The translations under genes were made by a program, and so were the position numbers. The notes under the pieces are model-generated. The model had not been told where the DNA came from. It worked only from the letters and a program-made list of their open reading frames with translations, and did not search any database. A stretch of 64,000 nucleotides of DNA from Deltaproteobacteria bacterium (lineage in GTDB: Bacteria; Desulfobacterota; Desulfovibrionia; Desulfovibrionales; Desulfovibrionaceae), in contig SAAX01000001.1 in NCBI GenBank assembly GCA_009929215.1, positions 58,418-122,417 on the forward strand, given 5' to 3'. Shown here piece by piece: positions 48,923 to 57,120 of the stretch; positions within the stretch are counted from its first letter, which is position 1; each line of letters begins with the position of its first letter.

Positions 48923-48976
48923 AAAAAGCCCCGCCGTTCACGGCACACTGCTGCGCGCTCATGCTACGACGGGGCG
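48923..48976 (-). terminator. Rho-independent terminator of the cysE-lipoprotein operon
   Basis: On the minus strand GCCCCGTCGT and ACGGCGGGGC pair (one wobble) over a long loop and are followed by TTTTTG. It lies 23 bp after the stop of the small lipoprotein gene. Confidence 0.75.
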
Positions 48977-48998
48977 ATATTGACAGATTAACGCGATT

Positions 48999-49223
48999 TT
49001 AGCGGCCAACGCGCACGCCTGTAACCACCTGCCCACTGGGCTTGACCTTCACACCGCAACCGCCCAGGGGCAGCAGTGCGGTGCAAACTAAAACACACAG
49101 TATCAGGGCCGCAGCCCTGCTCCACCTGCGCGTCAGTGGCAGCCTTCCCTGTGCTGGCAACTGCGCAAGTTGCGGCAGCTCAGGTTGGCGGGGCTGGCGT
49201 GGCAGGCAAGGGTCGTCAGGCAC
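48999..49223 (-). CDS. Small predicted lipoprotein
   Basis: The 74-residue product overlaps the end of cysE by 8 bp in another frame. A long basic N-terminal part (1-37) precedes a hydrophobic helix ending in a lipobox, LGGC, with the modified cysteine at 56. The mature peptide would be only 19 residues, CGVKVKPSGQVVTGVRVGR. The terminator placed directly after its stop and the lipobox support a real gene; the very long pre-helix part is unusual for a signal peptide, and a later non-ATG start is possible. No function is recognised. Confidence 0.5.
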   Translation of the reverse strand: MPDDPCLPRQPRQPELPQLAQLPAQGRLPLTRRWSRAAALILCVLVCTALLPLGGCGVKVKPSGQVVTGVRVGR

Positions 49224-50127
49224 GGGGCTTTTCCTGGGTTATGCGCGCGCCTTCCGGCACATCCTGGGTAATCCACACATTACCGCCAACCACCGCACCC
49301 TTGCCCACCGTAACGCGGCCAAGAATGGTGGCCCCGGCGTACACGGTGACGTTATCGCACAGTATGGGGTGGCGCGGGTTGCCCTTGGTGAGCGTGCCGT
49401 CCGCATTCTTGGGGAAGGAAAGCGCCCCCAGGGTCACGCCCTGGTACAGACGGCAGTTGCGTCCGATGATGCTGGTTTCGCCAATAACCACGCCCGTGCC
49501 GTGGTCGATAAAAAATTCTTCGCCAATGGCCGCGCCGGGGTGGATATCAATACCCGTGGTACTGTGCGCCATCTCGGAAATGATGCGCGGAATCACCGGA
49601 ACCTTGAGCTTGTACAGCTCATGGGCAATACGGTGGTGGAACATGGCCCGCAACGAGGGATAGCAAAAAATGGTTTCGCCGGGGCTGGTGGCAGCGGGGT
49701 CGCCCTCGTAGGCGGCCTTGGCGTCACCAGCCAGCATGCGGCGTATTTCAGGCAGGCTGTCCATAAAGGCCAGTGCGGCTTGCTGGCCTTCTGTTTCGCA
49801 CGAGGTGCAGGGGATACCAAGCCCCTCGCAGCTAAAGCAGAAGCCGCGCACTATCTGTTCGCCCAGCAGTCGGTGAATGCTGTCCAGGTTGGCTGACAGG
49901 TGGTAGCGCATGGATTCGCGCCGCACCGAAGCCGCGCCAAAAAAACCGGGGAAAATAGCCGCGCGCAAACGCTCAAGTATTTCGGTAAGCACCGGCAACG
50001 AGGGCATGGGCGCGCCCTGACCAGAGCGATGCCACACCGTGCTGAGCGAATCTTCGTGGCAGAGCCGCTCAACCACGCTGTCGATAAGGGGCATGCCGGT
50101 TGTGGTGATATCCTGCTTTGTGTTCAT
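49216..50127 (-). CDS. cysE: Serine O-acetyltransferase with an inserted CxxC-x6-CxxC motif
   Basis: CysE acetylates L-serine with acetyl-CoA, the committed step of cysteine synthesis. The 303-residue protein has an N-terminal helical domain (1-180) and a left-handed hexapeptide-repeat domain (about 195-290; MAHSTTGIDIHPGAAIGEEF, IDHGTGVVIGETSIIG, YQGVTLGALSFPK). Residues 97-110 read CFSCEGLGIPCTSC, two CxxC pairs six residues apart, absent from the E. coli enzyme and suited to bind zinc or a cluster. The start at 50127 has AGGA upstream; the longer frame to 50238 is unsupported. A small lipoprotein gene overlaps its end. Confidence 0.93.
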   Translation of the reverse strand: MNTKQDITTTGMPLIDSVVERLCHEDSLSTVWHRSGQGAPMPSLPVLTEILERLRAAIFPGFFGAASVRRESMRYHLSANLDSIHRLLGEQIVRGFCFSCEGLGIPCTSCETEGQQAALAFMDSLPEIRRMLAGDAKAAYEGDPAATSPGETIFCYPSLRAMFHHRIAHELYKLKVPVIPRIISEMAHSTTGIDIHPGAAIGEEFFIDHGTGVVIGETSIIGRNCRLYQGVTLGALSFPKNADGTLTKGNPRHPILCDNVTVYAGATILGRVTVGKGAVVGGNVWITQDVPEGARITQEKPRA

Positions 50128-50286
50128 GGCAAAATCCTGGAAGATATTCGGTTGCGCGTTGTTTGCCGGGGCTGTGCGTGGCCCCTGCGGGTATCTGGAA
50201 ATTCGTACTACCCTACATGGAGTTGCCGCCTGCCGCAATGGTCAACCAGCACCAATACAGCTAAGCACCCTCCGGCAAATGGCAAT

Positions 50287-50301
50287 GTTAATATAATTAA
50301 C
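50287..50301. promoter_or_regulatory. Perfect inverted repeat, candidate enhancer site
   Basis: GTTAAT and ATTAAC surround a 3-bp centre, about 110 bp upstream of the -24 element at 50410. The position suits an enhancer-binding protein; an IHF site or chance in AT-rich DNA are alternatives. Confidence 0.4.
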
Positions 50302-50409
50302 GCGCGCATTCTTAATTTTAATAACGCTCTCCCATATGTAAATAATAATAGTTCCTGAAATTTACACAACACAAAGTTATAACAATCCTTTTGATATCTC
50401 ACAAAAAGA

Positions 50410-50425
50410 TGGCACACTAGTTGCT
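50410..50425 (+). promoter_or_regulatory. Sigma-54 (-24/-12) promoter of the DASS transporter
   Basis: TGGCACACTAGTTGCT matches TGGCAC-N5-TTGCW at every conserved position, with GG and GC 10 bp apart, 72 bp before the start codon. This is the best -24/-12 element in the window. Confidence 0.82.
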
Positions 50426-50496
50426 CAAAAAGACGCCGTGGGGCGACTGCCGTGAACACCATGCAAAGTCGGCCACACCTATCCGTTGGAGGTTCT

Positions 50497-51912
50497 ATGA
50501 GTTTGAGTGCCGAAAATGTTGTTCGCTTGAAGCAGATTGTTGCAGTTCTCGCGGTCGTTCTGGGCATTGCCATTGCCTTGATGACCCCACCCAACGGCCT
50601 CAACCGGCAGGCCATGATCGCCCTGGGCATTGTGGTGTGGGCCGTGTTTTGGTGGATAACCCAAATCATTCCCGAATATGTCACCGCTCTCATGATGTGC
50701 ACGCTCTGGGCAGGGACCAAGTGCGTGGGCTTCAAGGTGGCCTTTGACAGTTTTTCTTCTGCTGGCTGGTGGATCATGGTGGGCGCGTTTGGTCTTGGTT
50801 CCATCGCGGGCAAAACCGGGCTTCTCAAACGTATATCCCTTTGGGTTCTCAGCCTCTTTCCGCCTACCTTCAACGGCCAGGTACTGGGGCTGCTGACCTC
50901 GGGCACAGTTATTGGGCCCCTTGTGCCCAGCATGAACGCCAAGGCGGCACTTTCATCGCCCATTTCTCTGGCAATCAGCGATTCACTGGGGGTCGAGCGC
51001 AAAAGCCCCGCCGCTTCCGGCCTTCTCGGCGCGTGTTACGGCGGCTTTGTGCTGATGGGCCACATGTTTCTGAGCGGTTCGTTCAGCCACTATATCATGA
51101 TCGGCGCTTTGCCCGCCCCCTACAATGCAGTAACCTGGATGGACTGGATGCTCTGGTCCCTGCCCTGGGGTGTTATTTGCTTTGCCGCGCTGGCAATCTC
51201 CATCATGGTCATGTATCGGCCCAGCGTTCCTGTTTCACTGCCCCCTGGCTACGGCAGGGAGCAGTTGGCCAAGCTCGGCCCCATGAGCCGCGACGAGCGT
51301 ATTGTGCTGCTTGTCATGATATGCGCCCTTGCCATGTGGATGACCGAACTCTGGCACGGCATTAACGCCTCTGTTGTGGCCATCTCGGCCATGAGCATTT
51401 TGCTGGGCCTCAAGATCATGACGGCGCAGGACTTCAAGAACGGCATTGAATGGCCCGCCGTTGTGCTTATCGGCTGCGTGTTCAACATGGCCCCTGTCAT
51501 CAAGGCTCTGGCCATCGACAAATATCTTGGCGGCATGTTCGGGCATATCATTTCGCAGATGGCAGCTCAGCCCGCCCTGTTTATCACTGCCATTGCCGTA
51601 TCCATCTTTCTTATCAAATTCCTGGTCACCAACATGACCAGCGCCGCCATCATGTTTTCGCTGATTCTCAGCCCCATCGCCGTGCAGGCGGGCATCCACC
51701 CCTGGATCGTCATCTTTGTGGCCTTCTGCGCTGGCAATATCTGGATTCTCAAATACCAGAACACCATCTATTTGTGCGCCCAGTTCGCCACCAAGGGTAA
51801 AATGAGCGACCACATGCCCATGGTAAAGCTATGCCTTGTGTTCATGGCTGTGGTTATTGTGGGTTCCGTTTGCAGCATTCCCTACTGGCGCATGCTCGGC
51901 CTGCTTCCCTAG
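50497..51912 (+). CDS. DASS/SLC13-type anion:sodium symporter
   Basis: The 471-residue inner-membrane protein has about 12 hydrophobic segments and the features of the divalent-anion:Na+ symporter family (LNRQAMIALGIVVWAVFWWI near the N-terminus, SPISLAISDSLG, VTNMTSAAIMFSLILSP near the C-terminus). Members carry dicarboxylates, citrate, sulfate or related anions; the substrate is unknown here. The ATG at 50497 follows TTGGAGG; the frame is open to 50452. It is preceded by a near-perfect sigma-54 promoter and followed by the 2-oxoacid oxidoreductase operon, so import of an acid substrate for that module is a plausible inference. Confidence 0.9.
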   Translation: MSLSAENVVRLKQIVAVLAVVLGIAIALMTPPNGLNRQAMIALGIVVWAVFWWITQIIPEYVTALMMCTLWAGTKCVGFKVAFDSFSSAGWWIMVGAFGLGSIAGKTGLLKRISLWVLSLFPPTFNGQVLGLLTSGTVIGPLVPSMNAKAALSSPISLAISDSLGVERKSPAASGLLGACYGGFVLMGHMFLSGSFSHYIMIGALPAPYNAVTWMDWMLWSLPWGVICFAALAISIMVMYRPSVPVSLPPGYGREQLAKLGPMSRDERIVLLVMICALAMWMTELWHGINASVVAISAMSILLGLKIMTAQDFKNGIEWPAVVLIGCVFNMAPVIKALAIDKYLGGMFGHIISQMAAQPALFITAIAVSIFLIKFLVTNMTSAAIMFSLILSPIAVQAGIHPWIVIFVAFCAGNIWILKYQNTIYLCAQFATKGKMSDHMPMVKLCLVFMAVVIVGSVCSIPYWRMLGLLP

Positions 51913-51956
51913 GCAAAGCCCGGCAGGGGGCTGCCGCCTTCCTTTGAACCATTGAC

Positions 51957-51972
51957 GGGGGCAGCCCTTGCA
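51957..51972 (+). promoter_or_regulatory. Weak -24/-12 candidate upstream of the 2-oxoacid oxidoreductase operon
   Basis: GGGGGCAGCCCTTGCA has GG and GC 10 bp apart and a perfect TTGCA, but a poor -24 box. The same bases form the right arm of a hairpin (GGGCTGCC near 51929 with GGCAGCCC) that could end the DASS transcript, so the reading is ambiguous. Confidence 0.3.
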
Positions 51973-52068
51973 GAGCAACGCTGAAGATCAGGCTATTAAA
52001 CATACAATTTTAGTAAGTTTTACACACCCAAGGTTTGCCTCACACAAACAGTAAGGATCGGGTTTGAT

Positions 52069-53193
52069 ATGTCCAAAAAAAGCAAACTGGTTCAAGGCAA
52101 CGCGGCCATAGCGCAAGGCGCGTTTTACGCGGGGGCGCGTTTTTATGCCGGTTACCCCATCACACCTTCTTCCGAAATCGCCGAAATTTCCTCGCGTGAG
52201 CTGCCCAAGCTTGGCGGTGTCTTTATGCAGATGGAAGACGAACTGGCGAGCATGGGTGCCATTGTGGGCGCGTCGCTCTCTGGCATGAAGTCGTTTACCG
52301 CCACCAGCGGCCCCGGCTTTTCGCTGATGCAGGAAAACCTGGGCATGGCGACCATGGGCGAAGTGCCCGTGGTGGTGGTGAACGTGCAGCGTTCTGGCCC
52401 CTCCACAGGTCTTGCCACCAAGCCTGCGCAGTCCGACATCATGCAGCTGCGCTGGGGCCGCCACGGCGACCAGGAAATCATCGCCCTTACCCCGGCCTCG
52501 GTGCAGGAATGTTTTGACCTTACGGTCAAGGCTTTCAACCTTTCCGAAAAGTACCGCGTGCCGGTCATCATGGCCCCCGAAGAAGTGTGCGGCCATATGC
52601 GCGAAAACCTGATTGTTCCCGAACCGGGCGAGCTTGAGGTGGTCAACAGAACCGCCCCCACCTGCAAGCCGGAAGAATACAATCCCTTCTGTTTTGACGA
52701 GGGCGCGGTGGCACCGCTTGCCAACTACGGCAGCGACTATGTGTTCCACGTCACCAGCTCCATGCACGGCGAAAACGGCTTTAGCTGCAACACGCCTGTC
52801 AACGCCGCCCGCCGCGTGGCCCAGCTGCACACCAAGCTGGCCGCCGGGCGCGATGAAATCGTCATGACCCGCTACTTTGGCCCCGGAGATTGCGAAACCC
52901 TCATCGTGGCTTCGGGCATAGTTACCCGCGCCGCCCGCAGCGCCGCCGCCACGGCCAATGCCGCAGGCAAAAAGGTGGGCGTGCTGCAATTGCAGACCCT
53001 CTGGCCCTTTGCCGACAAGGAAGTAGCCCAGGCCGCCCGCAGCGCCAAGCGCGTGGTTGTGGCAGAAATGAACTACTCTGGCCAGCTGGCAGGCGAAGTT
53101 ATGAAGTGCGTTTCCGATCCCCGCATGGTGTCGGGCGTGAATACTTACAACGGCAGCATCATGACGCCCGCGCAGATTGTCGCGGTCCTGTAG
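52069..53193 (+). CDS. 2-oxoacid:ferredoxin oxidoreductase, alpha subunit
   Basis: This is the first of four genes for a KorA/VorB-type enzyme that turns a 2-oxoacid, CoA and oxidised ferredoxin into acyl-CoA, CO2 and reduced ferredoxin. The 374-residue subunit has the pyrimidine-binding and substrate region (FYAGYPITPSSEIAE, 25-39), MEDELASMGAIVGAS with its conserved Glu, the SGPGFSLMQEN motif, and a C-terminal transketolase-like domain. The start has AAGGATCGG upstream. Neighbouring ptb and buk argue for branched-chain or other C4-C5 2-oxoacids rather than 2-oxoglutarate, though 2-oxoglutarate-type enzymes look alike. Confidence 0.92.
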   Translation: MSKKSKLVQGNAAIAQGAFYAGARFYAGYPITPSSEIAEISSRELPKLGGVFMQMEDELASMGAIVGASLSGMKSFTATSGPGFSLMQENLGMATMGEVPVVVVNVQRSGPSTGLATKPAQSDIMQLRWGRHGDQEIIALTPASVQECFDLTVKAFNLSEKYRVPVIMAPEEVCGHMRENLIVPEPGELEVVNRTAPTCKPEEYNPFCFDEGAVAPLANYGSDYVFHVTSSMHGENGFSCNTPVNAARRVAQLHTKLAAGRDEIVMTRYFGPGDCETLIVASGIVTRAARSAAATANAAGKKVGVLQLQTLWPFADKEVAQAARSAKRVVVAEMNYSGQLAGEVMKCVSDPRMVSGVNTYNGSIMTPAQIVAVL

Positions 53194-53326
53194 CAGGCAC
53201 TTAACCCTGCACTCATGAAATGCCCGGCGCTGTGTTGCCATGCGATGCACCGCCAGCGGGATTGCCGCAACACGCCACCCGGCATCAGGCAATCTCAAGC
53301 GCAACCTGCCATAAAGGAGACTGGAA

Positions 53327-54157
53327 ATGGCGCAAGCAGTTACCCGCTCGCTTCTCAATACCTCGGCCTTGCCGCTCATGTGGTGTGCCGGCTGCGGCAA
53401 CGGCATCGTGCTCAACGCGCTTTTGTGCGCGCTGGACGAATTGCAGATGAAGAAAGAAGACGTGCTTATTGTCACCGGCATCGGCTGCTGGGGCAAGGCA
53501 GACGACTATATTTCGGCCAACGCCCTGCACACCACCCACGGGCGCGCCCTTACCTACGCCACGGGTGCCAAGGCCGCCAATCCCAAGCTTAACGTCATCG
53601 TGCTTATGGGCGACGGCGATGGCACGACCATCGGCGGCAACCACCTGATCCACACGGCCCGCCGCAACATGGATCTTACGGCCATCATCGTCAACAACCT
53701 CAACTACGGCATGACCGGCGGCCAGTATTCGGCCACCACGCCCTCTGGGGCCATCACCAGCACCTCGGTGGGCGGCAACCCCGAACGCGGCTTTGACGTG
53801 TGCGACCTTGTGCGCGCCGCCGGGGCCAACTTTGTTGCCCGCGAATCGGTGGCCAGCGGCATGCGCCTCAAAAGCCGCATCCTTGCGGGCATACAGAAAA
53901 AAGGCTTTTCGCTCATCGAAGCCATGAGCCCCTGCACCACGCTTTTTGGCCCCCGCAACCAGATGAAAAACCCCGTGACCATGCTGCGCAGCCTTAAAGA
54001 ACGTGGCGTTTCACAGGCAAAGTTTGATTCCATCGAAAATGCGGCCAAGCAGGGCTATTTTGTTACCGGCGTAATGGCCGACAACAGCGACCCCGATTTC
54101 CTCACCAGTTACGAGGCGCAACGCGCGGCGATCATTGCTGCCAAGGGAGGCAAATAA
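53327..54157 (+). CDS. 2-oxoacid:ferredoxin oxidoreductase, beta (TPP) subunit
   Basis: The 276-residue subunit binds thiamine diphosphate and the proximal [4Fe-4S] cluster. It shows CAGCGNG (20-26), IGCWGKADDY, the TPP motif LMGDGDGTTIGGNHLIHTAR and its metal-binding partner NNLNYGMTGGQYSATTP. AAAGGAGA precedes the ATG. The 133-bp gap after the alpha gene holds no gene or terminator that I can see. The gamma gene begins 1 nt after its stop. Confidence 0.93.
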   Translation: MAQAVTRSLLNTSALPLMWCAGCGNGIVLNALLCALDELQMKKEDVLIVTGIGCWGKADDYISANALHTTHGRALTYATGAKAANPKLNVIVLMGDGDGTTIGGNHLIHTARRNMDLTAIIVNNLNYGMTGGQYSATTPSGAITSTSVGGNPERGFDVCDLVRAAGANFVARESVASGMRLKSRILAGIQKKGFSLIEAMSPCTTLFGPRNQMKNPVTMLRSLKERGVSQAKFDSIENAAKQGYFVTGVMADNSDPDFLTSYEAQRAAIIAAKGGK

Positions 54158-54158
54158 C

Positions 54159-54689
54159 ATGGCGCACTTTGAAGTGTTGATGGCCGGAACCGGCGGCCAG
54201 GGGCTTGTTTTCTGCTCGTCCTTTCTGGCAGAGGCCGCCATCAAGACCGGCAAAAATGTGGTGCAAACCCAGTCTTACGGCATTTCGCAGCGCGGCGGCT
54301 TTATCTCTGCCGAGGTCATCATCGACGACGGCGAAATCATGTTCCAGCAGGTGACCAAACCCGATGTGATCATCGCCTTCAGCGATGTGGTGGGAACCCG
54401 CTACGACGATGCGGCCTGCCCCGTGGTGTACGACACCACCATCATGAAGGCCCGCAATTTTCCCAACTGGATCGGCATTCCCATGATGGAAATTGCCGAA
54501 GAGCTCGGCGCGGGCAAATCGGCCAACCTGGTTGGTCTGGCCGGGGCCATGAGCCTGTGCGGTGCCATCAGCCTTGAAGACCTGCTGGCGCTGGCCGAGG
54601 CCAAGGGCAAGCCCGAAATTGCCAGGGCAAACATGGAAGTGCTGCGCCGTGGCGTGGCCGCTGTGGCAACCATGAAGGGGAACAACTGA
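54159..54689 (+). CDS. 2-oxoacid:ferredoxin oxidoreductase, gamma subunit
   Basis: The 176-residue subunit has the catalytic gamma fold, with GTGGQGLVFCSSFLAEAAI (10-28) and QSYGISQRGGFISAEVII, which contacts CoA and closes the active site. Start chosen at 54159 because GGGAGG precedes it and it begins right after the beta stop. Its stop overlaps the delta start (TGATG), so translation is coupled. Confidence 0.92.
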   Translation: MAHFEVLMAGTGGQGLVFCSSFLAEAAIKTGKNVVQTQSYGISQRGGFISAEVIIDDGEIMFQQVTKPDVIIAFSDVVGTRYDDAACPVVYDTTIMKARNFPNWIGIPMMEIAEELGAGKSANLVGLAGAMSLCGAISLEDLLALAEAKGKPEIARANMEVLRRGVAAVATMKGNN

Positions 54690-54913
54690 TGAGCGCTGAA
54701 AAAAAGAGCTTCACTGTTCGCATTGACGCGGAACTGTGCAAGGGCTGTGGCTACTGCAAGGAACTCTGCCCCAAGCAGGTGTATGAATTTGGCGAAGAAA
54801 TGAACGCCGCAGGCTACAAGTACATGGCCGTTGTTGCCATGGACAACTGCATTGGCTGCCGCACCTGCATGATGGTGTGCCCCGACTTTGCCACCCAGGT
54901 TGACGACAACTAG
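54689..54913 (+). CDS. 2-oxoacid:ferredoxin oxidoreductase, delta (2[4Fe-4S] ferredoxin) subunit
   Basis: The 74-residue protein is a bacterial-type ferredoxin with two complete motifs, CKGCGYCKELCP (17-28) and CIGCRTCMMVCP (54-65). It carries electrons from the TPP site to free ferredoxin. In this operon it comes last (alpha-beta-gamma-delta), whereas other operons often place it first. A perfect hairpin lies between it and ptb. Confidence 0.94.
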   Translation: MSAEKKSFTVRIDAELCKGCGYCKELCPKQVYEFGEEMNAAGYKYMAVVAMDNCIGCRTCMMVCPDFATQVDDN

Positions 54914-54921
54914 CTTCTGGT

Positions 54922-54947
54922 TTTCCCGGCGGCCCGCCGCCGGGAAA
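54922..54947. other. Strong hairpin between the oxidoreductase genes and ptb
   Basis: TTTCCCGGCGGC and GCCGCCGGGAAA are exact complements around 2 bases, so the practical loop is 4-6 nt. No T-run follows, so it is more likely an RNA-stability or processing element than a terminator. Confidence 0.6.
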
Positions 54948-54983
54948 CTCGCCGGAATCATAACAGCTGCAAGGATTTGAGGC

Positions 54984-55889
54984 ATGACATACGCAACCTT
55001 TGAACAACTGGAATCGCAGGTATTCAAAAAGGCCAAAAAGCGCCGCGTAGCCGTGGTGGAAGCGGCAGATACCCATGTGCTTGAAGCCGTGCGCCATGCG
55101 GTTGAAGTGGGCCTGGTGGAACCTCTGCTTTTTGGCAAACGCGCAGAAGTGGAAGCCAAGCTGGCCGCCATGGATCTGGATATAACCGCATGGGAAATTG
55201 TGGATTCGCCGGAACCGGGCATTTCGGCCCTTCAGGCTGGCATTGCCGTCAAGGAAGGCCGGGCAGACTTTATCCTCAAGGGGCTCATTGCCACCGGCCA
55301 GTTGCTCAAGGGATTGTTCAAGGAAGAAACAGGCTTCCGCACCGGGCGGCTTATTTCGCACATGAACATAGTGCAGCTGCGCACCTACCCCAAACTGCTG
55401 GCCCTGTGCGATGCGGCCATCAACATCGCCCCCACGCTGGAGCAGAAAAAGGACATTCTGCAAAATGCGGTGGATGCCCTGACCCGCATGGGCATTACCC
55501 AACCCAAGGTTGCCGTGCTGGCCTCGGCAGAAACGGTTAACGAAAAAATGCCCGAAAGCGTTGATGCCGATGCCCTCAAGCGCATGAACGAGCAGGGCGA
55601 AATTATCGGCTGCGTGGTGGAAGGCCCCATTTCGTACGACCTTGCCGTGTGCAAGGAATCTGCGGAAACCAAGGGTTATGAAAGCCCCGTGGCGGGCGAT
55701 GCCGATCTGCTGGTCTGCCCCAACATTGTTACGGCCAACGTGCTCATCAAGTGCCTGCGCCACTCGGCAGAGGCGCTTACGGCGGGCATTGTCATTGGCG
55801 GGCGCGTGCCCGTGGTGCTCAACTCGCGTGCTGCCAGCGCAGAAGACAAATACCGCACCATGATTCTGGCTGCCTCAGCAACGGAATAA
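54984..55889 (+). CDS. ptb: Phosphate butyryltransferase-type acyltransferase
   Basis: Ptb exchanges CoA for phosphate on butyryl-CoA or branched-chain acyl-CoAs. The 301-residue length equals that of clostridial Ptb, and the PTA_PTB fold is evident (VAVVEAADTHVLEAVRHAVE near the N-terminus, DFILKGLIATGQLLKGLF at about 95-112, DLLVCPNIVTANVLIKCL, GGRVPVVLNSRAASAEDKY). The long-form Pta at 17881 is a clearly different protein, so this is not a second acetate enzyme of the same type. It follows the delta subunit by 70 bp and is followed by a terminator and then buk. Confidence 0.9.
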   Translation: MTYATFEQLESQVFKKAKKRRVAVVEAADTHVLEAVRHAVEVGLVEPLLFGKRAEVEAKLAAMDLDITAWEIVDSPEPGISALQAGIAVKEGRADFILKGLIATGQLLKGLFKEETGFRTGRLISHMNIVQLRTYPKLLALCDAAINIAPTLEQKKDILQNAVDALTRMGITQPKVAVLASAETVNEKMPESVDADALKRMNEQGEIIGCVVEGPISYDLAVCKESAETKGYESPVAGDADLLVCPNIVTANVLIKCLRHSAEALTAGIVIGGRVPVVLNSRAASAEDKYRTMILAASATE

Positions 55890-55899
55890 GCCCTACCAG

Positions 55900-55944
55900 G
55901 GCGTGGCCGGATTCCCCACTCTCCCTGCCGGCCACGCCTTTTTT
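55900..55944 (+). terminator. Intrinsic terminator between ptb and buk
   Basis: GGCGTGGCCGG and CCGGCCACGCC are exact complements over a 17-nt loop and are followed by six T. A terminator inside a two-enzyme pathway is unusual and should lower buk relative to ptb unless it is read through. Confidence 0.85.
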
Positions 55945-55970
55945 GAACACATTGCCACACAGGAATACCC

Positions 55971-57071
55971 ATGTCACAGCAGACATTTGCCGTACTTGCC
56001 ATCAACCCCGGCTCAACGTCCACGCGCATTGCCGTCTATGAGGACGAAGCCCTGATTTTTGACAAAAAAATCAATCATCCTGCCGATTCCCTCAAGGATT
56101 ACGCCAGCAATGTGGCCCAGTTTCCCCTGCGCCGTGCTGCCATACGCGCCGCGCTGGAAGAAGAGGGATTCGACGTGCACCGCCTGGCAGCCGTGGCCGG
56201 GCGCGGCGGCAAGCTGCCCCCCGTGCGTCAGGGCGCGTACACCATTGACGAGGGCATGGTGGACTTTCTTACCCACCGCCCCATCGACGACCACGCATCC
56301 AACCTAGGCGGCCTGCTGGCCCACGATATTGCCAGGCCCCTGGGCATTCCCGCCTACATTTATGATGCCGTGGTAATGGATCAGATGGAAGCCATGGCCC
56401 GCCTTTCGGGCCTGCCCGAAATACGCCGCAAGGCCTCGTGCCACGCCCTGAACATGCGGGCCATGGCCATCAAGGCGGCAAAGAACCACGGCTGGGATCT
56501 GAAAGAAAAGAACATCATTGTTTCCCACATGGGGGCGGGCATAAGCGCCACTGTCATACATGAGGGCCGCATGATCGATGTCATCACCGACGAAGAAGGC
56601 CCCTACTCGCCCGAGCGCTCTGGCGGGCTACCCAACAGGCAGCTCATCGACCTGTGCTTTGGCGGCGAGCACGACCGCCTTTCTGCCACGCGCCGCACCC
56701 GTGGCCGTGGCGGCCTGATGGCCTACCTTGGCACCAACGATGCCCTTGAAGTGGAACGCCGCATTACGGCGGGTGACGAAAAAGCCCGGCTGATCTATGA
56801 CGGCATGGCCTATCAGGTTGCCAAGCACATTGCCTCGCTGGCGGCTGTGGTCAGCGGCAAGGTTGATCTGGTTGTTATTACCGGCGCTCTGGCCCATTCA
56901 CCCTATCTGATGGAGCGCATTGTGCCGCGTGTGAGCTTTCTGGCCCAGGTGGACGTGCTGCCCGGCGAAAACGAGCTGGAAGCACTGGCCTACGGCATAC
57001 AGCGTGTTCTGCGACAGGAAGAAAAGCCCCACACCTTTGTGGAAGGCGCGCCCTACTGCACCAACGATTAA
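55971..57071 (+). CDS. buk: Butyrate kinase-type carboxylate kinase
   Basis: Buk transfers phosphate from butyryl- or branched acyl-phosphate to ADP, giving the free acid and ATP. The 366-residue ASKHA-fold protein has LAINPGSTSTRIAVYEDE (8-25), AGRGGKLPPV, VSHMGAGISATVI and ITGALAHSPYL, all typical of Buk rather than AckA, and the length is normal. It begins 26 bp after the intrinsic terminator at 55900, so its expression depends on read-through or an own promoter. Together with the oxidoreductase and Ptb it completes an ATP-yielding route. Confidence 0.92.
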   Translation: MSQQTFAVLAINPGSTSTRIAVYEDEALIFDKKINHPADSLKDYASNVAQFPLRRAAIRAALEEEGFDVHRLAAVAGRGGKLPPVRQGAYTIDEGMVDFLTHRPIDDHASNLGGLLAHDIARPLGIPAYIYDAVVMDQMEAMARLSGLPEIRRKASCHALNMRAMAIKAAKNHGWDLKEKNIIVSHMGAGISATVIHEGRMIDVITDEEGPYSPERSGGLPNRQLIDLCFGGEHDRLSATRRTRGRGGLMAYLGTNDALEVERRITAGDEKARLIYDGMAYQVAKHIASLAAVVSGKVDLVVITGALAHSPYLMERIVPRVSFLAQVDVLPGENELEALAYGIQRVLRQEEKPHTFVEGAPYCTND

Positions 57072-57084
57072 CACAAGCCCCGCC

Positions 57085-57120
57085 GCCAGCCGCACTGCCC
57101 ATGCTCCTCGTGCGGCTGGC
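57085..57120. other. Hairpin after buk
   Basis: GCCAGCCGCAC and GTGCGGCTGGC are exact complements over a 14-nt loop, without a T-run. It marks the 3' side of the ptb-buk segment and could be a weak terminator. Confidence 0.5.

Larger units (their letters stand above)
50128..50496. other. Divergent cysE / DASS regulatory region
   Basis: The 369-bp, AT-rich gap holds the sigma-54 promoter of the DASS transporter (50410-50425), a perfect inverted repeat GTTAATATAATTAAC (50287-50301) about 110 bp upstream of it, and the unresolved promoter of cysE. No gene is seen. Confidence 0.65.
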
